Source: Aculops lycopersici
Lineage: Eukaryota > Arthropoda > Arachnida > Trombidiformes > Eriophyidae
NCBI GenBank assembly: GCA_015350385.1
Contig: WNKI01000002.1
Location: forward strand, 4,239,653-4,303,652
Length of the DNA stretch: 64,000 nt
Reading direction: 5' to 3'
Part shown: positions 44,101 to 54,391 of the stretch, piece after piece
Numbering within the stretch: the stretch's first letter is position 1
How the letters are laid out: each line of letters begins with the position of its first letter
Position numbers and translations under genes: made by a program
The notes under the pieces: model-generated
Database searches by the model: none
Told to the model about the DNA's origin: nothing
The model's input: only the letters and a program-made list of their open reading frames with translations

Positions 44101-45394
44101 AAGATTCAGGTTCTTGATTATCATTCTGGTCCCGTGAGTTCGAGTCTCGCCTGTGGAATTCGTGGCTTCCGTCAACTTTTCCATTGAACGGCTCCATCAA
44201 GCCATCGCCGCCTTCGCTGCTGCTGCTATATTGTTGACCATCAGCCAACACCAAACGAGATGTTTGCTCTCCTCTCGTCTCAGCATCAAGGTCAAATGTC
44301 TGTCTGTCCGAATCGTTGCCTTCATTCGGAAGATCCACCGTTGCTCTTGTTTGCCTGTCGGGCGGCGGCTTAGCTGGCTGTCTACCAGTCGGGATCGTGG
44401 TCGTGGTCGATTGTGATGCTGCATAATATGGCTGCGAGTAGGGAGTGTTGTTGAGGCCAATTATGAGATAGTCCTGTGGATAATAGTGCACTTGTTCCTT
44501 GTTGATCACTGGAACTCGCATTGATGGGTGGGTTTTGATGCAGAAGCTTGCCGTGGAGACAAATATAAAGAACACGCTTATAATGGCAATCAATTTGGCC
44601 AAACTCGACGAGTATGGCTCGTCGAAGAGTAACCAAATTTTTGGTTTCAATCTTTGCCACAAATTCAATTTACCCTCTTGATACTGATCACCGTAACCAA
44701 ATTTCTCGGCTAAAAACTCATCGTTTATATTGTCAAGATCAATGTTTGTATCTAATCTATCTAAGATTGCCAATGTATCCTGTGTATCCCTATAAACTGT
44801 ATACGTCATCCAGCAGCACGGTTCCACTTGATTCGCATCCAAGCCCCAAAACTCCAACTCCTCCTCGAACAGAGGGCCGCAAACGTTTGTTGGATAGTGG
44901 AGTTTACCTGTTCTGTAGTAGTTTAAAATTTGAGCAAAAACTCCCGGGTGCCGATCGAAAAAGTACTCTCCCGTTTGGGGATCATAGTTTGCAAGCGACT
45001 CGGTGAGCCGCGACAATCTAGTTGCAGGTATCTTTTTCAACGTTGACTTGTAAACCTTGTACCTAATGCCTCCAATGTTCAGCGTAACTCTATTCTGAGG
45101 ATCGCAATCCCCATTTCCGGTTCCCGCAATCGGCAACTGGCCAGACAAAAACTGATGGCCAAATCCATACTGAGGTGAGGGCGACACTGGCGGCGGAAGT
45201 GGCACCTGCTGCTGATGGTACTGGACGGAAGGATACAAAGTTTGCTGACCCCTTGTTGCGGGATGAAATGCGACGTTATGTTGATGGTGGTGGTGGTGGT
45301 TGTGGTGCCCGCGACGCTGGCGAGTTACACCGAACTCGTCGCCACTTTGTGTTTGCGTTGGCTGGTTCAGCTTAAGGCTCTCGATTGGTCGGTG
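41191..45394 (-). CDS. Shaw: Shaw (Kv3/KCNC) voltage-gated potassium channel (5' exon unresolved)
   Basis: Exons on the minus strand: 43510-45394 (left boundary inferred), 42621-43012, 42024-42228 and 41191-41909, all phase-consistent. A likely 21-codon first exon lies at 46277-46339 (MSGATSSTTPNFNPDKLAEL...), giving about 1087 aa. T1 domain: RVTLNIGGIRYKVYKSTLKK, EYFFDRHPGVFAQILNYYRT, FEEELEFWGLDANQVEPCCW. S1 is IAIISVFFIFVSTASFCI, S2 YIECICNVWFLFEILIRF, S4 LNIIRILRLFKLTRHSRGLK. The pore is TMTTVGYGD and S6 ends ALPVPVIVSNF, with SHTQAREKLPRQRRR after it as in fly Shaw. The S1-S2 loop is about 200 residues (usual ~40-50). The C-terminus is long, Gln-rich and Cys-rich. Shaw channels set repolarisation and excitability in neurons. 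The minus-strand AATAAA (41190-41195) overlaps the stop codon. Confidence 0.94.
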
Positions 45395-45484
45395 CTCAGA
45401 GAAGGGTATGCCTTGCGTACCACGCCTAGTTCGAAAGCCAGGAGGCGTGGCCGGTTTTTTCCCTCCCTCTTACTCGCTGGTTCG

Positions 45485-45506
45485 CTCCCAGGTACTTACC
45501 TGGGAG
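45485..45506. repeat. Perfect 10-bp inverted repeat around a donor-like site
   Basis: Arms ctcccaggta (45485-45494) and tacctgggag (45497-45506), separated by 2 nt, in the presumed first intron of Shaw. On the minus strand the centre reads cccag/gtaagtacc, a strong 5' splice-site match. Confidence 0.8.
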
Positions 45507-48500
45507 TAACTGAGAACGAGAGTCACTTCGGTGCTGATCGTTGGGCGCTACGTTGGGTTTTGTTGGGTTTATCGGCCAAATTGGACTGAACTCTGAGGAT
45601 TTGCAAGGTAGTGGAGGTTTTCATCGTTCCGCATCGAGTGGAGGAAATCGGGTGGAGTCAAGAGGGAGAGAGAGAGAGAGAGAAGTTAGTTTAGTTGGTC
45701 GGTTTAGTCAATAGTTTATCGTCTAACAGTTGGCTTGTGTAGCGGTAGTTTCAATGAGACCAGTAGCGGTGTCTGTAGTTTTAGTTGTAGTCGTGAGATT
45801 TGCAGAGCTTCGAATTTCTCTATCCCGAAGCTCAAGTTCGAGAGAAAGTTTAGTGAACGAAAATCGGGCTCATAGGTTCAGTTAGCCAGTTTACCAGTTA
45901 GCCTGTCCGTTTAATGGGCAAGTCGGTGGTGGAGTCAAGTAAACGACGGCAGCTCACACGATTGCGAGGAATAGTTGCGCCGGAAGTGGAGCGCTCGCTA
46001 GCTAGCTTGCCGGCGCAAAGTAGCAGAGTCAGAGCAACCGAGTCGGCGGCTCTTCTTCTTCTCCTTCTCGCCAAACTGGCAATAAACTAAGATCCAGGGA
46101 TCCCCTGCACTTTCAAGGAGTCCCCAGTGGCTGTAGCGGGCGTTTCGGTGTCGAGGAACAATTCGAGAGGAGTCACTGCAAGCAGGCGCCTGGTAAGTCC
46201 ACCGGCCTGCATTTAGTTTGTCGGCTGCCTGATCGCTGAGGCGATTTTGTTAGCAGGACCGGCAATTTGTATTCACTGAGAGCTCGGCCAGTTTGTCGGG
46301 GTTGAAGTTTGGGGTCGTGGATGAAGTGGCGCCGCTCATATGCTCATGGTGCTTACGATATAAACTCGCAAATATACCGAAGGTCGGCGGCAGAGGGATA
46401 GAGAGAGAGAGAGAGAGGATCCAAATCTCGCTTGTCCATGTTGGCGAGCTTGCAACTGACAGAATAGACAAGCAAACTCCATAAAGAGCGTCACCAACTA
46501 CAGCTGTAGCAGCGTAGTCCAGTTAGTGTTGGTGGCCTGGTCTATTCGAGTTTAGTTTATCCCATTCACTCCATTTTAGTTCCGCCGTTAGGTCTCGCTC
46601 AATAGCTCGCTGCAAACTACCATCCACTCAAAGTGTGCAGCCGATATATGCGCATAGATATGATGTGGCCATGATGTGCGCTGAGCTCATCGTTCATGTT
46701 GTTGTCGTCAGCAGGTTTCTATCGGTTGCGCGCTCGGTGGTTGCTCGTGTTGGTGGTTTACCCGTCCGACACGCGCAGCAGTGAATGACAATGCATGACA
46801 AGCGCACGTAAGCCACCCACTTAGCGCGCACACACACACCGCACAAACAACGATCTATTGGCTGCCAACGTCAAGTGGCCGTCCCATGCTCTGCTCTGAG
46901 TTGCGGCAAAGTTTTGGTATCTGGTCAGCAAGTTGGGGGGAGCTTATAGCAAGTGAACGAGCCTCGTGCCGAGCGTTAAATCGACCACGCCAGTCAAGTT
47001 TCTCACTTCCGCTTTCTCTTTGGTCAACCCACTCTCTCACTGGCTGACTAACCGGCGAGCAGGTCAAATAAGGCAACGCCGCTAGGCGCTTGCTTGCTGA
47101 CAGAAAGTTTGTTTGGTCTCGCGGTCTCTAGGTCCTGCGCCACCTCCATTACAACCTCTAATCCTACTACCCAGCGACCAGAGCTCCGGCCAACAAGCGA
47201 TCGAATGTCCACCGGGTTGCGAGCCGGTCCGCTTCGCTTCATTCCCGACGCCTGAACCTAAACCTGAATCTGACGAGCGGCTGCGCTAATAAAAGCGGGA
47301 TGTTGGATAATAATCATTGTTGCGCGCGCTTTTTGCTCGCAAGCTCCATGTTGCTACAGCGGCGGCTGCGATTAACATGAGCAAGAGGAAGCAGGCTAGG
47401 CGCTGGACAAAAAGCAGTGTTGTCTAGCAGTGCGAATGAGAGACAGACAGAGTGAGAGGGACAAAGTCAAGCTTGGAGAGGGAGAAAGAAGTTGCTTGCA
47501 TTATGGAGCTCAACGAGCTCTCCTGGCGACACACACGATCAACACAATGGGAACAATCTAGCCAAAGAAGATGGGCAGAGTGCAAAAAGGGGGATGTGAA
47601 AAAGAGGGAAGCGAGCGGGACACATAAATATTCAGAGAGCCAGTGGATGGGGAGGACTCCCTGCCATTGGCCGGCCGCTATGCTGTTCTCACTCCATTGC
47701 CATTTTGTCGCTAGGTCCCAGCGCGAGTAACGACTGCGAGAGTTTGCCTTGGGGCGACTTTCGCTTTGCAAGCTTTTTTCCCGCCAACCCCACAGTCTTG
47801 TGCATAAAACAACGGCCAGTTGCTGAACCAGCGAGTGGATCGCGTTTGCTGCCTAGACTCATTTGGCAAGACTGCAGCTCGTCGCTCTGATGGCTCGGAA
47901 ACAAAAAGTGGCCAACGTCGTGGTTGTCGTCGTTTTCGTTGTCGGCAACCGAGCACTTCTCGTCTATGTTTTCGTGTTTCCTCCTATCTCTCACTTTCTG
48001 TGAGCCTCCACGCCATAAAAACTCCACGCTAGTGTATCGAGTTTGATGAGAGTGTTGGCGCCATCGTCTCCTATGATTAACTCGCCGCCTCCTCACTCTT
48101 TCGGCACAACTGGTGCCTTGTTCCCGATTGCAAGTTTCGCAACTAGCAACAAAAACGCCGTCAATGATAGCAGTAATTGTAATAATAACAAGAATAAGAG
48201 TGGGAGTAAAAGTTACGAGTCCGAGTTGCAGTTTCTCTCTTCGATAGCGCATTCAATTTGCCGTGCTTGTAACTCGAATCTTGGCGCCTCTTTCTTTTGC
48301 ATCGTGATTGCCATTTGGCTCCCACCAAACTGCCGCTTGCTTTCTGAGTTCCCCAACTCAACTACCACTCAACATAATGCGTCATGAATGCGAAACTGTG
48401 GCTTCCATCGTCGTCGACGTTGCAGTTTGCCACCAATGGATAACATTGCGACGAGGCCACCAGAAGACGAGACGACGACCATGACCAAAGCTAGCGAGCC

Positions 48501-51203
48501 ACTTGAGCTAATGATCGATGCGAAAACTTCCTCTATCGCGGAAAGCGGGGCGCCAAATCCCTCATGTGCCAATGGGCCACTTCACACGTCGGCCCGGTGG
48601 TTCCGTTTGCGGAGTGTGTTGCCTAATACAACTTAGTGGCTATCTTAGATTTGCAATGCGCTCACGCAAATCCGCTCAACTCAAGCGACCGACTGTCTGG
48701 TGTCAGCTTGCTGGGGCACCTAGCGGCAGGCCGCATTTCGGGTCCTTGGTAACTCTTTCGCCGGAAGTGCGAGGCGCAAGTACCAGGCGAGCAAGCTTGA
48801 GTCGCTCATTTGATCGCCGCTTAGTTTGCTTGCATGCTTGTGGCTTCCAGCTGGCGGAGCCACAAATGCCATCTCAACCACCAACACCAACAGCAACCAA
48901 CTACCTATCCAGATTTCAGAAATATCGACAAGCCTCTAGACTATGGTCTCAGTTTGGGGCGCTCAATCTGTGGGTTGCGATTTGAATGACTATTGCTCAG
49001 TTAGGTAAACGAGCAGGTGATTTTGCGGATGAAGGCAAATCAATTTATGTCTTCTCTGAATGGCAGCCCTAACTCTTTTTGTATGGGCCATTTAGATTCT
49101 CTAGGCAGATGACTGAAGTACATAGAGTGCAAATGATCATTTGGAAACTGGTTGGTCGCAGAGCAAAGAATGGAGTTTATTGCAAAAGTAACCGTCGTGG
49201 GTCGTCACCTTGCATAAACTTTTGATGCAAGCTTTAGTCGCTCAAACGGTCAACCTTATTTTCGCGGCGTCCTCGTTTGTGCCGTCGCCTTCTCTTGAGG
49301 TTTGTAAGTGAGTTGAAAGTCACGCCTTGATGCTAAGCGACTTTCTTGCCTAGCCACCCTTAATAGCTTGTGGCCATCTAAACGGCTCGCCCTATCCCCA
49401 AATTTGGCGCCTCGCCTCTCTTTTGCTCGTTTTGCGACCGCCAAACGGCAAGAGTTGAAGGCGCGAGTTAAATCATCAATCTTCCCCACTTTTGCCTCGG
49501 CAAAAAGTCGAAACTGACATGAGAGAGAGAGAGAGAGCAAGAAGGAGAAAACGTGAGCTGCTAGGCGCACAAGTTGGTTGGTCTGACCGGCGAGCGAGCG
49601 AGCAAGCAAGAAACTGGCAAGCCAGCTAACAGCGTCGCTTAACGCGACGTAGACCGCATCGGTTTGCTTAGTTTGTCCATATTGCCAGGCAGCCAGGGAG
49701 CAAGCAAAAAGTCAAGAACAAGTAGCGACTCGCGTCCATTTTTCACGCTGCCGCCACCGCCACCAAAGCAAATGGCAAATGTCGAAACTTCTCTAACTTT
49801 TGGCCGCAATCCAAGTTAACATTGCGACGCTGCATCCTCACGGCGCTAGCACAAAACCGGAAGCTCTGACCGCAGGAGCAGGAGGTGAAGTGGCTGCCGG
49901 GCGGGAAACACTTGTGCTCGTTGGCCAAAAAAGTTGGAGAAAAACTTCATAAATTATACGCCACAAGCCGATGGTTAAATTTCGGTGCGCCTTTTGGTCT
50001 TTCTATTTCTCTCTTTGAACCAACGAGAGAGAGAGAGAGAGAGCTCCAAGCTGTTCCCTCCCCCCTTTGCCCGGCCATTTATTGACTGAAAGTAGGGAGA
50101 AGTGTTTTGCACTTTTCGTTGCCCCCTCGTTTGGTTTGTTGGTTGATCGGTTGGCCTCAGCAAGGCAACTTTTTTATGGACTCGATTATTCTGCGCGTTC
50201 GATTGACTCGATGCCAACTGAATGGAGTTTGGTTCCTTTAGTTGGTCTCCTCTACTTATCGTTAGCCCGACGAAATCCCGTCGCAATCCTATCGGTCTTT
50301 TTTCTCTCTCTCCCCCTCGCTTTCCATTCATAATACATTTACAACTAATACCCATCACCACACGCCTCCAGAGTTTGGCCTCTTCTCGCGAAGAGGCAAA
50401 GGCAAACGAGATGCTTGCCACTGCGGCAAGCCCGAAGCCATTAAAAAGTCTACTTGCCAGCTTGCACCAAACTAGCTGAAGAGGAGGAGAAGCTGATTAA
50501 TCAGCTAGCACTGATCTCACCCCTTTTGCGAGGGTCGCGAGGATGAGAGCGAGAGAGAAACGAGTTCACACTGGGAAACGGGGGCAGCTTGCGAGCAAAA
50601 GAGAGAGATAGGAAGGCGATCAAGTTTGCAAATTGCACATCGAGTGCCACGAGTTGCCCTCGTTGACTAAATGCCAACCACTTGGCTAAGTTTCGCTGTT
50701 GCTGAACCTACAATGAGAGGGACGACGACGCAGTCAACTCACGCGGGCAACTTGATACTGATTGAGGCAAGAGCCAAGCCAGTGGGCAAACTTTGCCCGG
50801 CGGGACTAATGAGCTCGCCGATCGGGTGGCAGCTAACTGTGAGCTTGGAGCGAGAGACTTGCCAGTTGGCCAGCCAGCTAACAAGCGCTCCATCGAACCG
50901 GGGAGCGACAAGTGTGAGTTTGGGTGTCGCTAAGCGGAAGTCGACTAGACAGCGGCAGCAACTACAACGAGCGCCAAACTAACTATTAGCCGGAGACATG
51001 GCTCCAGTCGGCGTCATCGCCGTCGTCGTCGTCGTCTAGTCGCTACAGGCGACTCGCGATGCATGAGTGTCATTCTAACGCAATCTAATGCAACTTTGCA
51101 TTTGGATGCGCCAATGGCGCTCGTGGCGCCCGATGGCCTCAAACGAAACGTTGGAAAGCAGCGAGTGAGGGTCCCGTTTGCTTAGTTGGCTCATTTACAA
51201 TAC

Positions 51204-51239
51204 TGCAAATCATTGGATTTGCAATGCAATCATTGCATT
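51204..51239. repeat. Two adjacent small hairpins
   Basis: tgcaaatc/gatttgca (51204-51223, 4-nt loop) is followed directly by aatgcaa/ttgcatt (51223-51239, 3-nt loop). Confidence 0.75.
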
Positions 51240-51602
51240 CGTAGCGAGGAAGTGGATGGGGCCGCTCAAGTTGTCGTTGCTGGTGCTTCAATGGTTTGTC
51301 CTCATTCTCTAGTCGCGAGTGGCGAGTGGCGAACCTCAACTACCATATTCGAGATGAAATCTTTGCAGCAAACTCTCGTTGCGCAAATCGAATTGGAATC
51401 TCTAGGCGGAGAAGTTATAGTTTGCAGTCAATGACGACGATGACGACGACGACGACGACAATGGAACCGATACGATACCAAACAACTGGACCCACCATCT
51501 AGCTCGCCAACTGCTTGTGCATTCGTGCGCTTCCGCTTTCGGCTCGGTCCGTCCCGAGCGCGGCCACCGAGCAGATGAGCTGGATGGTTGGCTGGCCGCT
51601 CG

Positions 51603-51624
51603 CTCGGTCGGTCGGTCGGTCGGT
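51603..51624. repeat. (CGGT)n microsatellite
   Basis: About five tetranucleotide units. Confidence 0.85.
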
Positions 51625-52531
51625 CGATCGGCTGGCGGGATTGCTTCTGTCTGGTTGCGTCATTGGCAACCGACAGACCAAAAGCAAATTGACAGTAATA
51701 TTTCCTGAAAATAATCACGATGATCGGCACAAGCGCAGCCACAAAGCGTATAGATATTATAAGGCAGACGTTGGATTTGCTTTAACGGCCGGTGAAATAA
51801 ATAGCTTTTCGTTATCCGCAAGCGACTATTGTATTCGAGCTCGGAGATACTAGCGGCCAACTCGAACCAAAAGCGCATAGTGCGCGGCTCGACCAAGCGA
51901 AGCGATATCGCGCAACTGCTCACTTGCACAGCGCGAGTTTTGACTCGACGCCGCCATCCCTTCGCTTGGCCGCTCGGTGATTGTCGGCTTGCCAACTGAC
52001 TGGCGAGCTTAAGTATCCCGCTGCCGCTGGTTGAGTCTTGTTGGCCGAGGCGCCGTTAGTTTTCATGGCTTGTGAAATGGATGAGTCAAGTTGCGACGGG
52101 AATTGCATCACTCAAATCACTCTTTAGCACACAAAAGACACACGTGAACGAAGCTCCCGTTAAGTCAAGGTGCCAACTCTGCCTTTACGCGGGTGACAAG
52201 TGGTTGTCTTGGCTTGTGTCTCTGTATGTTTCTATTCTGGCCACCTGTAATTTATTTCAGCACAAAAGAAAGAGTTGCAAGTCGCGAGATGTAAGTTGTG
52301 AGTTGGGGTACAGAGGAACGAAGGGGAGGAAATTTGTTTTTGAGTATGTCACTTACGGTAACGTCAACACACACGCTCAGTTGACAAAGTAAACGACGAT
52401 TTAAATGACAACAACTGCAAGATGAGACGAGACCAACCACGAAACTTTTGGTTAGCTTTCGACTACGTGATTTCAAAATCCAGAAGTTGGGCTTGCCAAC
52501 TTTCCAAAACCAAAATCTCATTCATTCGCTG

Positions 52532-52589
52532 GTTCGTTCGTTCGTTCGTTCGTTCGTTCGTTCGTTCGTTCGTTCGTTTGTTTGTTTGT
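52532..52589. repeat. (CGTT)n microsatellite grading into (TGTT)n
   Basis: About eleven gttc units then three gttt units. Confidence 0.92.
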
Positions 52590-53422
52590 AAATGTAAATT
52601 TTTACGGTGTTTTTCTTTGTTACGAATTGGAGTTTAGCTTGAAGATAAATGCGACCAAAGCGACGAGCAGCAACAACAAAGCAACGTCCCTTTACCTGGC
52701 AGTTGGGCCGCGCGAGTGTCTGGTGAAGTTTAGTTTTTTGCGGCCAGAAAAGGGGGACACTTTGTCTTGTTTTTTAGGGTTCACCATTGGGAGCACCATA
52801 AGAAGAACGAGCCGCGCGGTGCATATTCATTCGGCATGCCTTTGATTGTTTGGAAGCGGAGCGGACTATAAACGGAGACGCAGGCAGTTTCTATTCTCTA
52901 GCGAGCGAGCGAGCAAAGAAACATACCTGGAGCGCAACTAGAGCGTTACAAGCCAAACCAAGTCCCCCCGAGAAAGGACTGAGGTTATTGAGATGGCGAG
53001 CGACTGCATACATCAAGCGCCAGTTTCCACCACCATAGCGAACGCTGCAACCTTTACCTGAAATTATCCTGAAACTATGGGGCAGGTTAAGTCGGGCGGT
53101 CTACTAGTTGGCTCAGTGGTCGACGTACGACCAGTGAGCACGTAACGCTTGCCTAACTGTCTACTTGCTCAACCGCCTTCTGCCGCAACTAATCCTTAAT
53201 GGCAAACCTCCAAATCTGCTGCCCAACTCAGATTCATTGTCTCCTCGCTTCTAATCCCGCAACCAGTAGTGAGTAGTTGCTGTGTTGCGAGCAACTTCTA
53301 TCGTTGGACAGGTAGCACAAAGCAACAATCTCGACAGGCAAACTCGCGACACGCAACGTCTGTCCGATGAAACCTCTCAGTAGCGGTGGTCAGCTGCTGG
53401 TGCCACTTGACCAGACGGCAAG

Positions 53423-53642
53423 GACGCCAGTGCTCGTGATTTCTTACGCTCTTTCGGCCCCTCGTCTCTTGCTCAAGTTTGTTGCTAGTTGTTAGTCGCA
53501 AGTTGCAAGTAAAACTTCTGTTGGCGTCCAAGCTAATGAGTTTGCTGGCAACAGACTTGTTGGCCAGCTGAGATAAACTCTCATTCCGCCAACCAACCAA
53601 TCAACAGCGTAGCAAACACTCATGACGCTTGAGATGCTAGCT
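53423..53642 (+). repeat. Dispersed repeat, copy 1 (~220 bp)
   Basis: Same-orientation match to 63611-63819. Longest exact blocks are 30 bp (starting ggcccctcgtctcttgctca) and about 32 bp (starting aagctaatgagtttgctggc), with small indels between. Neither copy shows coding features or terminal repeats. The element type is unknown. Confidence 0.85.
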
Positions 53643-54391
53643 AACCAACTAGCGAGTAGCTGATTGCGGCTCCAAGGGCTTAATTTTACAAGAGACCATC
53701 ACTGCGCTGGCCACGGAGAGGTAAGTGATTGGCGTGCAAGCGACTAGCTCGAGCTCGTTTGTCCTCGAACGACCTCTATGCAAGTAAACGCTAATAGAAA
53801 GACATTGGAACCTCGGCGGTACCTCATTAGGCTCGGAGTGTCGCATGGACCTTGATGCGCAAACGCCCCTCGGCGCCACAACAAACTTACCTGTTTGAGA
53901 TGCTCTACGTATGACTGCCACTTGATTGTTGTCTTGTAGTTTCGTCTTGATCGTTTCATTTGATTACATCTTTTTTACCTTGATCTCTTGAGTCGTGCCG
54001 TATGATACGCTATGACTGGCGATTGGCAGCTAGCAAAATTGATACAAACTAAACTACACTCGATAGTTTGAAATCTTATACGAGCGAGAAACAACAAAAA
54101 CCCTGACTCTTAATTTGTTTCATGGCGCAGAATAAGAATCAAAACTAGAAACTAGCCAACTTTCGGGACTAGTTGATGTTCACTTCACACGAGCAACTAA
54201 CCCCAAATTTTGCTAGCGAGCAAAATCCCGTCTCGCTATTGTTGCGTGGCGCCCCATAAGCAATTGCGCAATCGCAATGAGCTCGACATTTTTGATCTCT
54301 AACATTAAATGAAAACATGGACATAACTAGAATTAAATTCCAACAGGGATATATGCGTATATTGTACTTCAGGGTAGATTTTATTCACCCA

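Larger units (their letters stand above)
46340..54391. other. Large noncoding interval between Shaw and the DNA2-like gene
   Basis: About 8 kb with no gene I can support. Presumably it includes the Shaw promoter at the left. Contains GGTC and CGTT microsatellites (51603-51624, 52532-52589), a paired hairpin at 51204-51239, an 8-bp hairpin at about 50381 (gcctcttc/gaagaggc) and copy 1 of a dispersed repeat (53423-53642). ORFs such as 47689-48252 (-) were judged doubtful. Confidence 0.5.

Noticed and set aside
47689..48252. 187-aa minus-strand ORF starting with a signal-peptide-like segment
   Set aside because: The remainder is Arg/Ser-rich without any recognised pattern, it overlaps equally long frames on the plus strand, and no splice or poly(A) context supports it.
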